From Prevotella sp. (GTDB taxonomy: Bacteria; Bacteroidota; Bacteroidia; Bacteroidales; Bacteroidaceae), in assembly GCA_017554145.1 (NCBI GenBank), contig JAFZIZ010000004.1, positions 98,677 through 162,676 of the forward strand: a stretch of DNA of 64,000 nucleotides. Reading direction: 5' to 3'. Within the stretch, counting starts at the first letter, position 1; every line of letters starts with the position of its first letter. The notes beneath the pieces are model-generated. The model was not told where the DNA came from. It saw only the letters and a program-made list of their open reading frames with translations, and ran no database searches. Of this stretch, positions 16,968 through 26,763 are shown one piece after another. The translations under genes and the position numbers were made by a program.

Positions 16968-18761
16968 CTATTTAATGATGACCTTTTTACCGTTCATGAT
17001 ATACAGACCCTTCTTTGGATAGAGTACGCGGCGACCGCTGAGGTCATAGTAAACATTACTGTCTTTACCTATCTTCATGTTCTTAATCGCTGTAGTATTG
17101 TCATCAGGATCAATACCGTAGAAGTTACTACCAGCAGATTTTTCTATCTTCAGATATGCCTTTCCTGCAGGAATTGTCGTTCCATTACCAACTTTATAGA
17201 ATCCAAGACCAGCTCCGGCATTTGCAAGGGCATAATAGTTGTAATTCTCAAAGTCGCCCTTGTCATCTTCACTGCCTAATAATTCGTTTGCCCCATATTC
17301 GCCATCGCTATCATCAGTAGTTATATTCAAAACAGGAATGCCTGTTGATCTGATGATGACCGCACTTCCTGCTGGAATAATACCGTCAGGAATCATTCCC
17401 ATATATACTTTATCATCATCTACCCAAGCAATCCATACTGACGTATTTTCATCTTCTACTTTGTAATTATTATCCTCATCATAGAAGGTTGCCCAATGCT
17501 CATCGCCGACGGTTGTGTTTGGCATCTGAATCAGATCTGCATAGGTACTCCAGCCTGCAGCATCCTTGTAGTCGCCTATTTTTGTAATAGGTACGCAAAT
17601 GGCAGTGAGGGTTTCAATGTTTTTTCGAACAGGATTATCAGGATCTGTATAATCATTCTCATAGAAAACATAGTCTTCGTTGCCAGGAGCTCCATCACCA
17701 AGTGTAGGTGGATCTGCTGCATTACACGTTATTGTTTCCAATCCATTACATTCACCAAAAGCATCCGTGCTTATAGAATTTAATGTACTTGGGAGTGAAA
17801 CGGAGGTAATTCCAACTTCCATGTAGAAAGCACCTCCAGGAATCTCTGTGATACCTTCACCGATTACTACGCGTTTAATACCGCAAGGATAGCCATTGAA
17901 ATTATTCGGGTTAAAACTACCAACGGCACCACCCATAGTGCCATCCCAGCCACTATAATCTTCAATTGCTCCAGTTCCTGAGATAGTTAATGTCCGTGTC
18001 ACCATCTCGTATGACCATGTAGCATCTGTTCCACAGTCGCCTGCAGGACTCTGAATATTATCTCCAAAGATGCTCCAATTTTCATCATCTTTATAGGCTT
18101 GAACTTTTGCCGATGGTACATATATGGCTGTTATGCCACTAACATCATCGCCAAATGCGTCATTTCCAAGAGTTGGAGGTGTAGAAGCGTAACAACCGAT
18201 GGAAGTTAATGCACCATATGCAAAAGCTGCTTCTCCAATTTCGGTAACAGTGCTCGGAATACTTATCGATTCAAATGTGCTCATGATGAATGCATATGCA
18301 CCTATTGTCTCCAGTCCTTCAGGAAGACAAATATTCCAAATTGCTGTTTCTCCCATAGCACTGTTGCCAATAGACTTCAATGTACTGGGTAGTGAGACTG
18401 ACATTAAGTTCTCTTGCATATGAAAAGCGTAAGCGGGGATGTTGGTAATACCTTCGCCAACGATTAACGTTTGAATACCCGTCCACGTTTCTTCACTTTT
18501 GGGATTGAACGTTGCTGCAGGACCGTCTTGATCGTTCCAAGGGTATGCTCCTGGACTTGAACCAAAGGTTTTAATGGCTCCTGTACCTGTGAGCGTAAGC
18601 GTACTCGTTTCTGTATCATATGACCATGTGACAGCAGAAGTGGGCTCATCACCTTCACTATCTCCACAATTGCCATTGTAAACTGTGGCATTCACACTCA
18701 AGCACACCAATGCAAAGAGGGATGTGCATAGAAATTTAAGTAGTTTTTTCTTCATAGACAT
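16968..18761 (-). CDS. Secreted BspA-like leucine-rich-repeat protein
   Basis: 597 residues from the ATG at 18761 (MSMKKKLL); the ATG at 18755 is an alternative. A signal peptide is followed by two blocks of LRR_5 (BspA-type) repeats, recognisable by SVSLPSTLKSIGNSAMGE, SISIPSTVTEIGEAAF and SVSLPSTLNSISTDAF. Each block is preceded by a W-rich segment (WSYDTETSTLTLTGTGAI, WSYEMVTRTLTISGTGAI). The C-terminus ends YYDLSGRRVLYPKKGLYIMN then GKKVIIK, a tail shared with the protein at 57588. BspA-like proteins are surface adhesins; the shared tail may be a sorting signal (inference). Confidence 0.85.
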   Translation of the reverse strand: MSMKKKLLKFLCTSLFALVCLSVNATVYNGNCGDSEGDEPTSAVTWSYDTETSTLTLTGTGAIKTFGSSPGAYPWNDQDGPAATFNPKSEETWTGIQTLIVGEGITNIPAYAFHMQENLMSVSLPSTLKSIGNSAMGETAIWNICLPEGLETIGAYAFIMSTFESISIPSTVTEIGEAAFAYGALTSIGCYASTPPTLGNDAFGDDVSGITAIYVPSAKVQAYKDDENWSIFGDNIQSPAGDCGTDATWSYEMVTRTLTISGTGAIEDYSGWDGTMGGAVGSFNPNNFNGYPCGIKRVVIGEGITEIPGGAFYMEVGITSVSLPSTLNSISTDAFGECNGLETITCNAADPPTLGDGAPGNEDYVFYENDYTDPDNPVRKNIETLTAICVPITKIGDYKDAAGWSTYADLIQMPNTTVGDEHWATFYDEDNNYKVEDENTSVWIAWVDDDKVYMGMIPDGIIPAGSAVIIRSTGIPVLNITTDDSDGEYGANELLGSEDDKGDFENYNYYALANAGAGLGFYKVGNGTTIPAGKAYLKIEKSAGSNFYGIDPDDNTTAIKNMKIGKDSNVYYDLSGRRVLYPKKGLYIMNGKKVIIK

Positions 18762-18811
18762 AATTATTGGTGTTGTTAGTAATAATAGTTTGTTTTTTAA
18801 ACTTTTCTCCC

Positions 18812-18819
18812 CAAAGATA
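18812..18819 (-). promoter_or_regulatory. Possible -7 box for the LRR/LAGS operon
   Basis: TATCTTTG on the minus strand about 50 bases before the LRR start codon. No TTG at the expected distance, so the call rests on the -7 box alone. Confidence 0.4.
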
Positions 18820-18914
18820 ATGTTTATTTTGCAAACATGGGTAAATATCTTTGCACATTTAAGATAAATTAAATAATGTTGAATAGACACTTATCCCTTT
18901 ATCTTTACACAAGG

Positions 18915-18949
18915 AAAGAGCCAGTTCGCAAGAAACGAACTGGCTCTTT
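18915..18949. terminator. Terminator after the Ala-rich lipoprotein gene
   Basis: Perfect 14-bp stem (18915-18928 with 18936-18949) with a 7-base loop, flanked by TTTT on the plus-strand side. It lies 37 bases after the stop of the lipoprotein gene at 18986. Confidence 0.75.
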
Positions 18950-18985
18950 TATTCAGTAAATTTGAACTAACTAATAATTATCAAT

Positions 18986-19564
18986 TTACAGTCCAAGTCC
19001 TTTTTTGGCAGCGTCGGCAGCACCGTCGATGGCCTCGTTAGCCTTCTCCTTGGCAGCGTCCTTTGCACCCTGTGCGGCATCCTCAACAGCACCCTTGGCA
19101 GCGTCTACCTGATCGGTAACAGCGTCAACGGCAGCGTCCTTAGCACCCTCAGCAGCATCGCCAACCTGCTCCAGCAGACCATTGACAACAGCAGCGGGCT
19201 CAACGTCTGTGATAGCTGCAACAGCAGTTGCAACGGCAGCATTGTCACCAGCGAAAGCCTTAATCTTGTCAGCATTCTCTTTCAAGAAGCCCTGAACTTT
19301 AGCAACATACTCCTTTGCAGTCTCAGGATTAGCCTTGATCAACTCGGCAATCTTCTCCTTTACAGTAGCAAGAACTTCCTGCAACTTGCTGGCATCTTTA
19401 GCCTCAATCTGTTCTGTGAGGGCAGCGATAGTAGCATTAGCCTCTTCGTCTACATTGATGACAACCTCAGTGCTGTCAGTAGCCTCGCCCTGCTGGGTCT
19501 TGTTGTTACATGATGTGAAACCGATGGCAGCTACAGCCATCACTGCTAAAAGAATCTTTTTCAT
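18986..19564 (-). CDS. Alanine-rich lipoprotein with LEA-like helical repeats
   Basis: 192 residues. Lipobox IGFTSCNN gives lipidation at the Cys (about residue 19). The rest is strongly helical. The C-terminal third is made of 11-residue-like repeats (AAEGAKDAAVDAVTDQVD, AAQGAKDAAKEKANEA) that resemble late-embryogenesis/apolipoprotein-like amphipathic helices. Probably a periplasmic or surface lipoprotein, perhaps stress-related, but no function can be assigned. Transcribed alone and followed by a clear terminator. Confidence 0.7.
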   Translation of the reverse strand: MKKILLAVMAVAAIGFTSCNNKTQQGEATDSTEVVINVDEEANATIAALTEQIEAKDASKLQEVLATVKEKIAELIKANPETAKEYVAKVQGFLKENADKIKAFAGDNAAVATAVAAITDVEPAAVVNGLLEQVGDAAEGAKDAAVDAVTDQVDAAKGAVEDAAQGAKDAAKEKANEAIDGAADAAKKGLGL

Positions 19565-19669
19565 AACTTTCTCTTTTTAGTAAAACATGTTTAGTGGTTT
19601 GAAAACCGTTGGCAAAAATACGCCTTTTTTGATTACGTTATATCAAACGTCTTATTCTTTTTACTTTTT

Positions 19670-20422
19670 TTAATCTTTCAATGTAAGTTCCACAGGGCAA
19701 TGGTCGCTGCCAAAGATCTCCGTATGTATCTTCGCATCGGCTATCTGTGGAAGCAGACGCTCGGAGGTGACGAAGTAATCGATACGCCATCCTGCATTCT
19801 TCTGACGTGCCTGAAAGCGATACGACCACCATGAGTAGGTCACCTGTTCAGGATAGAGTGTGCGGAAGGTATCAATAAAGCCACAGGCGAGCAAGTCGCT
19901 GAACTTCTCGCGCTCCTCGTCTGTAAAGCCAGCATTCATGCGGTTGGTCTTGGGGTTCTTCAGGTCAATCTCTTCGTGGGCAACGTTTAAGTCACCACAA
20001 AGGATGATGGGTTTCTGTTGGTCAAGACGTTTCAGATAGGCACGGAAAGCATCTTCCCACGACATACGGTATTCCAGTCGTTTCAGTCCGTCTTGTGAGT
20101 TGGGCGTATAACAGGTGATGAGATAGAAGTCGGGCATCTCCAGTGTGATGACACGTCCTTCGTGGTCGTGCAAGTCAATGCCGATACCATATTCTACAGA
20201 CAGGGGTTTATACTTGGTGAAGATGGCAGTACCCGAATAGCCTTTTTTGTCGGCATAGTTCCAATAGGAGTCGTAGCCTTCAAACTGCAAGTCGAGTTGT
20301 CCAGCCTGCATCTTCGTCTCCTGTAGGCAGAAGAAGTCAGCATCCAATTCTCTGAAGATGTCACTGAAGCCCTTGCCCTCGCAAGCCCTCAGTCCGTTAA
20401 CGTTCCAACTGATGAATTTCAT
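19670..20422 (-). CDS. xth: Exodeoxyribonuclease III
   Basis: 250 residues of the ExoIII/APE1 family: NVNGLRA at the start, FCLQETKM (metal-binding Glu), [21 protein letters not shown] and the C-terminal GSDHCPVEL with the catalytic Asp-His. It acts in the cytoplasm as an AP endonuclease and 3'-5' exonuclease in base-excision repair. Full length for the family, ATG start. Confidence 0.95.
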   Translation of the reverse strand: MKFISWNVNGLRACEGKGFSDIFRELDADFFCLQETKMQAGQLDLQFEGYDSYWNYADKKGYSGTAIFTKYKPLSVEYGIGIDLHDHEGRVITLEMPDFYLITCYTPNSQDGLKRLEYRMSWEDAFRAYLKRLDQQKPIILCGDLNVAHEEIDLKNPKTNRMNAGFTDEEREKFSDLLACGFIDTFRTLYPEQVTYSWWSYRFQARQKNAGWRIDYFVTSERLLPQIADAKIHTEIFGSDHCPVELTLKD

Positions 20423-20449
20423 ACTTATATATATTATAAAGGTATAGTC

Positions 20450-21232
20450 TTACGGATTGGCAGCAAGTATCTCTGGACGGAACTCAAAGTGCATCGTGTC
20501 GTAGTGATACCAGCGACCACCCCAGATAAAGCCGTGCTTTTCAAAGATCAGTACCAGTTCCTTGGGAATATGGTTGGCATAGGTGATACGCTCCGTCTCT
20601 CCCTTACCAGGATTCTTCCACAGCCAGTAGTCGCTCTTTGCCACAGCGATGTCGATAGTCATACCATAGGAGTGGGCACTCAGGCGGTTGGCACCTCTGA
20701 CCTTACGCCAATAGAACGAGCCCGATGACTTGAGATAGGAACGTAGTTCCGGGTGCTTCTCCAGTTCTTTGGCTACAGCGCGAAGACTGTCGGCTGCTCC
20801 GTTGACAGTGGTGAACAACACCTTGCCACCAAACCAAGGTACACTGATGAGGTTTTTCCTCACCTGTGCTTCCGAAGCACCATACATCTTTTTGAACAGT
20901 TGTTCACAACGGCTTCGCCCTGCGTCCTGCAGATACTCTGGCGTCCACGAACGCCTGTCGTATTTGAAGGCAAACATGTCTTCTGGATCTCCGTTGTCCA
21001 GCTTCTCTGTAAAGGACTTTTCTTTTCCGTCATCATATAACATCTTCGTGCCGTCGGCCATCAGCAGATAACCGTTCTCATAGCCTTTGACAAAGTTGGG
21101 ATAGACCTTCTTCAGTATCTGTGCACCTCTGGGAATACTTTGTTGTGCAGATGCGGGAATCGATGTGCAAAATACGACAATTACACTGACGAATGCCGTC
21201 AGTGCAATTGTCATCTTCTGTGATTTCTTCAT
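20450..21232 (-). CDS. M15-family peptidoglycan peptidase (secreted)
   Basis: 260 residues with a signal peptide (about 1-29, ending IPASAQ). The zinc-peptidase core of the M15 family is visible: RLSAHSYGMTIDIAV (His and Asp ligands) and, near the C-terminus, HYDTMHFEFRPE (third His). Such enzymes trim D-Ala-containing peptidoglycan stems or cross-links in the periplasm. Its ATG overlaps the stop of the YARHG gene upstream (TAATG), so the two are translationally coupled. Confidence 0.85.
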   Translation of the reverse strand: MKKSQKMTIALTAFVSVIVVFCTSIPASAQQSIPRGAQILKKVYPNFVKGYENGYLLMADGTKMLYDDGKEKSFTEKLDNGDPEDMFAFKYDRRSWTPEYLQDAGRSRCEQLFKKMYGASEAQVRKNLISVPWFGGKVLFTTVNGAADSLRAVAKELEKHPELRSYLKSSGSFYWRKVRGANRLSAHSYGMTIDIAVAKSDYWLWKNPGKGETERITYANHIPKELVLIFEKHGFIWGGRWYHYDTMHFEFRPEILAANP

Positions 21233-21663
21233 TATAAGAGGAATTCTTTTTCGTATTTCAACAGAAAGGCGATATTCGCATTCTCATATTTATTAAACTC
21301 TTTGGCAGGAATCTCCTCACGCGTTCCGTGATACCAACTCTGCTGATTGAAATACTCACGCAGGGCAGCGTCCTTGAAGATACGTCCATGACGAGCATAG
21401 ATAGAGTTTTTCAATACACGAATCTGCCCACTGTCGTAATCCTTGATATCATCATAGCTGATGTAACGGGTAGAGAGATAGTCAAACTCTGTGCCCCAAA
21501 CCACGTTGGGATTCCTTTTCTTAATTTTCACCGTTTTAGTGGTTTTCGTACGAGGGATGGAAGGAATGTCTTGTGCGTTGGCTTCCAATACAGGAGCCAT
21601 CAGGAAAGCGGCTGTTAGACAGATGACAGCCATCATCTTCTTTGAGGTCAGTTTCATAATCAT
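21232..21663 (-). CDS. YARHG-domain secreted protein
   Basis: 143 residues: signal peptide (about 1-30, ending LEANAQ), a basic linker (RTKTTKTVKIKKRNPNVVW) and a C-terminal YARHG domain with the defining YARHGRIFKDAALREYFNQQ. YARHG domains are extracellular and thought to bind the cell wall, which fits coupling to the peptidoglycan peptidase downstream. The start may be 21663 or 21657 (MIM). Confidence 0.85.
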   Translation of the reverse strand: MIMKLTSKKMMAVICLTAAFLMAPVLEANAQDIPSIPRTKTTKTVKIKKRNPNVVWGTEFDYLSTRYISYDDIKDYDSGQIRVLKNSIYARHGRIFKDAALREYFNQQSWYHGTREEIPAKEFNKYENANIAFLLKYEKEFLL

Positions 21664-21775
21664 TTGTTTTTAGTCGATTGAAAATTAATGTAGATAATTT
21701 ATCATTTCGTGACAAAGGTACAAAATATTTTTCAATAACAACTTTTCTGAGAAGAAAAATGATGAGAGAGATAAA

Positions 21776-21819
21776 AAAAACAGCGGACTTCCCATCAAGA
21801 GAAATCCACCGTTGTTTTT
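21776..21819. terminator. Terminator after ribH
   Basis: AAAAACAGCGG (21776-21786) pairs with CCGTTGTTTTT (21809-21819) with one G-T pair; A/T runs on both sides make it work on either strand. It follows ribH by about 30 bases. Confidence 0.7.
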
Positions 21820-21847
21820 GTATTCTGCGTTATTAGTGAATAATCCT

Positions 21848-22318
21848 TTAGAATTTCGCCATCTTGATAGCGACAACCGCACATTCATCACCCTTATTGC
21901 CCAGTCGACCACCAGCACGGTCCTTTGCTTGTTGTAAGTCGTTGGTGGTCAGCAGACCATAGATAACGGGAATGTTGTTGGTAGCATTGAGACGAGTGAT
22001 ACCTTGTGTGACACCCTGACAGATATAGTCGAAATGGGGCGTCTCTCCACGAATGACACAACCCAAAATAATCACAGCGTCATAGCCGTCGTTAAGTGTC
22101 ATCTGGCGTGCTCCATAAATCAGTTCGAAAGAACCAGGGACAGTCTTCACATGGATATTCTCAGGTAGTGCACCGTGTTTCTCCAATGTGCTGACACAGC
22201 CGTCTAACAATGCTCCAGTAATCTCAGGATTCCATTCTGCTACCACAATGCCGAAAATCATATTCGAGGCATCGGGTACTTTCTCAACGTTGTATTCTGA
22301 GAGGTTCTTTGTCGCCAT
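21848..22318 (-). CDS. ribH: 6,7-dimethyl-8-ribityllumazine synthase
   Basis: 156 residues with the family motifs: [15 protein letters not shown] near the N-terminus, [13 protein letters not shown] for phosphate binding and [13 protein letters not shown] containing the catalytic His. It condenses the ribityl-uracil intermediate with dihydroxybutanone phosphate, the penultimate step of riboflavin synthesis. Other rib genes are not nearby. Its ATG overlaps the stop of the upstream TPR gene (TAATG). Confidence 0.95.
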   Translation of the reverse strand: MATKNLSEYNVEKVPDASNMIFGIVVAEWNPEITGALLDGCVSTLEKHGALPENIHVKTVPGSFELIYGARQMTLNDGYDAVIILGCVIRGETPHFDYICQGVTQGITRLNATNNIPVIYGLLTTNDLQQAKDRAGGRLGNKGDECAVVAIKMAKF

Positions 22319-22974
22319 TATTTTGCAGATGCGCGTTCAATATACTCGTCGATGGTCTGATACTGCATAGACTGGTAGTACTTCTCTTTGACTTCCTGAT
22401 ACAGTTTCAGAGCCTCGTCTTTCTTACCCTGGCTCTCAAGAATCTCACCAGCCTGAATGAGGAAGGTGGGAGAGAGGGAGTTGTTATCAGCCATCTTAGC
22501 AGCATTCTTCAGATGATCAACAGCCTTGTCGAGTTGGTTCAGATTAGCATAGGCGTTGCCTAAGGCACCTTCTGCAGCAGGTGAAATCATAGCATCACCC
22601 TTGCTACTGAAACTCTCCAAAGCATTGACAGCCTCCTGCCACTTGCCGAGGTTTGCCTGACAGAGACCAATATAGAGCTGAGCGAGGTTACCTGCATCGG
22701 TAGAACCATACTCGTTGGCTACCTTCTGGAAACCAACAAGTGCCTTGTCGTACTGCTCCTGATTGAAGAGCTCCTGACTCTTGGCGAGTTCTGTACTTGC
22801 CTCATTTGCACGAGGAACGAAATAGTAGTTGTGAAGGAGAATAGCGCCTACAACAACGATAATCACTGCTGCAACGCCGATGATGATGGCCTTCTTATAC
22901 TTCTCGAAGAAGGCTTCTGTCTTACTGACCTGCTCCTGAATCTCAGAAGCGGCTTTTGGGTTTTTGTTTGCCAT
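22318..22974 (-). CDS. Membrane-anchored TPR protein
   Basis: 218 residues: basic N-terminus, one membrane helix (about 29-51), then about four tetratricopeptide units (e.g. [63 protein letters not shown]). The layout is like YfgM/tetratricopeptide_9-type proteins that face the periplasm and assist folding or secretion; that role is inferred. Coupled to ribH by overlap. A TACCTTTG -7 box lies at 23015-23022. Confidence 0.75.
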   Translation of the reverse strand: MANKNPKAASEIQEQVSKTEAFFEKYKKAIIIGVAAVIIVVVGAILLHNYYFVPRANEASTELAKSQELFNQEQYDKALVGFQKVANEYGSTDAGNLAQLYIGLCQANLGKWQEAVNALESFSSKGDAMISPAAEGALGNAYANLNQLDKAVDHLKNAAKMADNNSLSPTFLIQAGEILESQGKKDEALKLYQEVKEKYYQSMQYQTIDEYIERASAK

Positions 22975-23031
22975 TATTTTAGTTATTTTTTATTGTTCGT
23001 ACACAAATCGGGTGCAAAGGTAGTAATTTTA

Positions 23032-23045
23032 ATTGATAATTGATA
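23032..23045. repeat. Two ATTGATA heptamers in the recF upstream region
   Basis: ATTGATA twice in direct register, with a degenerate third unit. Weakest member of the heptamer repeats listed here. Confidence 0.35.
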
Positions 23046-23126
23046 ATTCTTTGACTTAAAAAGTGCAAAGCGTTTAAAAAAAACGATTAGACAATTGATA
23101 ATTTTTTGTTTTTAATGATTTTTTCG

Positions 23127-23134
23127 TACCTTTG
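23127..23134 (+). promoter_or_regulatory. Promoter -7 box of recF
   Basis: TACCTTTG, with a TTG about 18 bases upstream (23106-23108). The recF ATG is seven bases further on, so the transcript has almost no leader. Confidence 0.65.
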
Positions 23135-23141
23135 CGGGCAG

Positions 23142-24251
23142 ATGATACTCGAAAGGCTTTCCATACTCAACTATAAGAACATTCGTGAGGCGACACTGGA
23201 TTTGTCGCCGAAGATGAATTGTTTTATCGGCCATAATGGGGTGGGTAAGACGAATATATTGGATGCCGTCTATTATCTCTCATTCTGTCGTTCTGCCTCT
23301 AATCCTATTGATTCACAGGTGATTCGTCATGATGAACCGTTCTGCTTGATAGAAGGTGAATATTCTGATCACTCAGAGTCCTCTGAGTTTATCTCCTGTG
23401 GTATCAAACGGGGAGTGAAGAAGCACTTTAAACGGAATAAGAAAGAATACAAACGACTTTCCGAACATATCGGACTGATTCCCTTGGTGGTTGTTTCTCC
23501 CTCTGATACTTTCCTGATTGAAGGTGGTAGTGAGGAACGCCGCAGACTGATGGATATGGTCATCTCGCAGTATGACCATTCCTATATTGATGCGCTAGCC
23601 CGCTATAATAATGCCCACCAACAACGTAACACCTTGTTGAAGCAGGAAGACCCGGCACCTGATCCGATGTTGTTGCAGATATGGGAAGAGCAGATGGCGG
23701 AGTCGGGCGAAGAGATCTATCGTAAGCGTGATGCGTTTGTGCAGGAACTTGTGCCTGTATTCCAACAATATCATGACCAGATATCCATGGGACGCGAGAC
23801 AGTAGGACTCCATTATGTCTCTCATTGTCAACGGGGTCCGTTACTGGATGTCATCCAACGTGACCGTGCGAAAGACTTGGCGGTAGGCTTTTCCTTGCAT
23901 GGTATTCATCGGGATGATCTGGAGTTTACCATTGACGGTCATCTGATGAAAAGGGAGGGTTCACAGGGACAGAACAAGACATTTGTCATTGCTTTGAAAC
24001 TCGCGCAGTTTGACTTCCTGAAACGTACGGCATCGAAGACGACTCCATTGTTGCTGTTGGATGATATCTTCGATAAACTGGATGCGGAAAGGGTAGAGCA
24101 GATTGTACGACTGGTGTCTGGCGAGGCTTTCGGACAGATATTCATTACGGACACGAATCGTGACCATCTGGATCAGATACTCCAGAACAGTGCTCTCGAC
24201 TATAAGATATTCTATGTAGATAACGGAGAAATCACAGAAAAGGATGTTTAA
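23142..24251 (+). CDS. recF: DNA replication and repair protein RecF
   Basis: 369 residues from the ATG at 23142 (MILERLSILNYKN); the longer in-frame reading begins upstream of the promoter box and is rejected. Walker A is GHNGVGKTN, the ABC signature region is KREGSQGQNKTFVIALKLAQ and Walker B is PLLLLDDIFDKLD. It loads RecA at gaps covered by SSB. Its end overlaps the DUF721 gene by eight bases. Confidence 0.95.
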   Translation: MILERLSILNYKNIREATLDLSPKMNCFIGHNGVGKTNILDAVYYLSFCRSASNPIDSQVIRHDEPFCLIEGEYSDHSESSEFISCGIKRGVKKHFKRNKKEYKRLSEHIGLIPLVVVSPSDTFLIEGGSEERRRLMDMVISQYDHSYIDALARYNNAHQQRNTLLKQEDPAPDPMLLQIWEEQMAESGEEIYRKRDAFVQELVPVFQQYHDQISMGRETVGLHYVSHCQRGPLLDVIQRDRAKDLAVGFSLHGIHRDDLEFTIDGHLMKREGSQGQNKTFVIALKLAQFDFLKRTASKTTPLLLLDDIFDKLDAERVEQIVRLVSGEAFGQIFITDTNRDHLDQILQNSALDYKIFYVDNGEITEKDV

Positions 24252-24534
24252 GCGGAAAATAGAATCACTTAAAGACGTCTTGCTGCGTAACCTGCGTGAG
24301 CAAGGACTGGAAACCCCGTTGAACCAGAAACGGCTTGTAGAGGCGTGGCCGAGAGTGGCAGGTCCAGTGATTACCCGTTATACGCTGAATACCTATATCT
24401 ACAACCAGACGCTGTTTGTCCGTTTGTCGAATCCTGCCTTGCGCTCTGATCTCTCTATGATGCGACAGGAATTGGTCAATAAACTGAATGCGGAAGTGGG
24501 CGAACAGGTGATTACGGATATCCGCTTTAACTGA
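24244..24534 (+). CDS. DUF721 (DciA-like) protein
   Basis: 96 residues with the DUF721 pattern: RKIESLKDVLLRNLREQGLE, W in EAWPRVAGP, then TLFVRLSNPALRSDLSMMRQ. Proteins of this family include DciA, a loader or regulator of the replicative helicase DnaB. The recF neighbourhood is the usual one. It overlaps recF by eight bases and, at its end, the convergent cyclo-ligase gene by eight bases. Confidence 0.85.
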   Translation: MFKRKIESLKDVLLRNLREQGLETPLNQKRLVEAWPRVAGPVITRYTLNTYIYNQTLFVRLSNPALRSDLSMMRQELVNKLNAEVGEQVITDIRFN

Positions 24535-25051
24535 TTACTTCATTCATTAAGATATCGTTATCGTCTGTCGGCACGAGGTCGAGCAGACGGGATGGATAGC
24601 AGATACCTATCTTATAGGCATGGGGTATCTTCGTCAGGAAACGGTCGTAATAGCCTTTACCTCTTCCTAAACGATGCCCTTGGATATCGAAAGCCATACC
24701 AGGAACAACAGCCACCTCAATCGTTTCGTAGTCAGTAAACCTCTCGCCTGTAGGTTCCAGAATACCGAAAGCACCTGTTTGCAGATCGTTTGTACCTGTA
24801 TATCTCCGTAGTTCCATTTCTGTATCGCTGGTGACGCGAGGTAACAGTACGGTCTTACCTTCGGCTACGAGTTCGTCCAGTAGTGTCTGTGTGGACACTT
24901 CATCAGGTAGGGCACTATACAATAAAAGGAAATGGGCTTGTTGGAAATGCGGATTCTCTTTTAACCTGCTGATAACAGTAGATGCCTCGGCAGCAGAATG
25001 TTGTTGTTTCCGTTGCCGAAGCATCCGTCTGAGTTCTTTCTTTGTGGTCAT
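24527..25051 (-). CDS. 5-formyltetrahydrofolate cyclo-ligase
   Basis: 174 residues from the ATG at 25051 (MTTKKELRRMLRQ), which overlaps the S41 protease stop as ATGA. Family motifs: KTVLLPRV, VVPGMAFDIQGHRLGRGKGYYDRFL, and KIGICYPSRL. It converts 5-formyl-THF to 5,10-methenyl-THF using ATP. Last gene of a four-gene coupled operon. Confidence 0.9.
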   Translation of the reverse strand: MTTKKELRRMLRQRKQQHSAAEASTVISRLKENPHFQQAHFLLLYSALPDEVSTQTLLDELVAEGKTVLLPRVTSDTEMELRRYTGTNDLQTGAFGILEPTGERFTDYETIEVAVVPGMAFDIQGHRLGRGKGYYDRFLTKIPHAYKIGICYPSRLLDLVPTDDNDILMNEVIS

Positions 25052-26763
25052 GAGAGACAAGCCCTATAGGTGGCTTTTGTATGTGGACCGTAATAGTCGA
25101 AACCATTCAGTCTTGCCGCCTTCTTGTATTCTTGCTTCGGCTGTGGTGCCTGTGGGAAAGCCTGCTTGTTATGGAAGAGTTTGATGGTTTCCTTGATAGC
25201 AGGATCGTCTGCATTCAGGTATTCCAACCAAGCCTGCTCACTCATCATGTTATAGATGATACGGCTATTGATATAGCGTTCCAACAGTTTATGCGACCGT
25301 TGTATCATGAGGTTACGACGTTTCAGTCCATTTTTCTCTGCATAGGTGGCAAATTTCTCAACGGTGTTCTGCTTGAGTAGATATTTCTCCAACTCCTTCA
25401 CCGTCTTGAACTCGTTGAGTTTCTGACGATTCTCGTCTGTATAGTCGAAGGCAAACTGCAGAATCAGTCCACTCATTGAAGCCTGCTTATAGTAGGAAGT
25501 GACATCCGTCGTGTCCTCGGCAACAAAGATATCAGGGGTGATACCACCACCGCCGAATACCTCACGTCCGATACGTGTCTTATAGGCAGGACCTGTATGC
25601 TTGATACTGTCTTGTGAGAAGAACTCTCCATGCTGGTAACGTGTCAGCAGGTCTTCCTCGTAGTCCTTGTTATCGCCAGAGACGTAGGGCTTCTGGATGC
25701 AACGGCCAGAGGGAGAGTAATAACGGGCAATGGTCAGACGGATCATCGAACCGTCGTTGAAAGCCATCGGCTTCTGTACGAGTCCCTTACCAAAGGAACG
25801 GCGTCCGATAATCGTACCACGGTCATTATCTTGGATAGCACCTGCCAGAATCTCACTCGCTGAGGCTGAGCCTTCATCAATGAGTACGACCAGAGGTATC
25901 TGTTGATACGAGCCACGACCGTCACTGCGATATTCCTGTCTCGACGACTTACGTCCCTCCGTATAGACGATGAGGTTACCTTTCGACAGGAACTCATTGG
26001 CAATCTGTACGGCAGACTCCAGATATCCGCCTGTATTTCCTCTCAGGTCGATGGTCAGGTTCTCGAATCCCTGTTGCGAAAGTTTAGCCAGTGCGATAAG
26101 CAATTCTGGGTAAGTATTCTCTCCGAAGTTCTTGATACGGATATATCCAGTCTTATCGTCAAGCATATAAGTGGCTGTCACACTCTTTGTGGGGATATCA
26201 CCACGCGTCACGATAATCTCACGAATCTTCTTCTCGCCATATCGCAGGATACCGAGTTTCACCTTCGTATCCTTCGGACCCTTCAGACGATGCATCGCCT
26301 CCTCATTCGTTAGCGTCTTACCAGTGAAGGGCTTGTCGTCTACTTTCACAATCTTATCACCAGCGATGACACCAGCCCTTTCTGCAGGACCATTACCGAT
26401 GACCTGCTGCACGTGCAGGGTATCTTGGCGGATTGTGAACTCAATACCGACACCAGAGAACGAACCTTTCAGGTCGTCGTTGGCTATCTGCATGTCCTTG
26501 GCAGCGATATAGACGGAGTGGGGGTCGAGTTCTGCCAATATCTGCGGCATCGCTTTCTCCACGAGGTCGTTCACATTCACCGTGTCCACATACTGGTCGT
26601 CAATCAGTCGCAACAGGTTGTTCAGCTTATTGCTGCTGGAATTGATGATGCTCAGTCGGTTGCCAGAGAAGTGGTTGGCATAGAAGGTGCCAATCAGGAT
26701 TCCCACAATCACGCTGATAGCCATCAGCAGGGGCATGAAGCGGTTGGTCTTTTTCTCGTTCAT
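25048..26763 (-). CDS. S41 carboxy-terminal processing peptidase
   Basis: 571 residues: N-terminal membrane anchor or signal (about 9-28), PDZ domain (about 90-180; SGVGIEFTIRQDTLHV, GPAERAGVIAGDKI), then the protease core with the catalytic Ser in DEGSASASEILAGA and Lys in GRRSFGKGLVQ. A C-terminal extension of about 170 residues follows. Periplasmic protease of the CtpA/Tsp family acting on protein C-termini. Start overlaps the dCMP deaminase stop (ATGA). Confidence 0.9.
   Translation of the reverse strand: MNEKKTNRFMPLLMAISVIVGILIGTFYANHFSGNRLSIINSSSNKLNNLLRLIDDQYVDTVNVNDLVEKAMPQILAELDPHSVYIAAKDMQIANDDLKGSFSGVGIEFTIRQDTLHVQQVIGNGPAERAGVIAGDKIVKVDDKPFTGKTLTNEEAMHRLKGPKDTKVKLGILRYGEKKIREIIVTRGDIPTKSVTATYMLDDKTGYIRIKNFGENTYPELLIALAKLSQQGFENLTIDLRGNTGGYLESAVQIANEFLSKGNLIVYTEGRKSSRQEYRSDGRGSYQQIPLVVLIDEGSASASEILAGAIQDNDRGTIIGRRSFGKGLVQKPMAFNDGSMIRLTIARYYSPSGRCIQKPYVSGDNKDYEEDLLTRYQHGEFFSQDSIKHTGPAYKTRIGREVFGGGGITPDIFVAEDTTDVTSYYKQASMSGLILQFAFDYTDENRQKLNEFKTVKELEKYLLKQNTVEKFATYAEKNGLKRRNLMIQRSHKLLERYINSRIIYNMMSEQAWLEYLNADDPAIKETIKLFHNKQAFPQAPQPKQEYKKAARLNGFDYYGPHTKATYRACLS

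Noticed and set aside
18846-18853. TATCTTTG on the plus strand as a promoter
   Set aside because: No plus-strand gene follows; it would only give antisense RNA into the lipoprotein gene, and no -33 TTG is in place.
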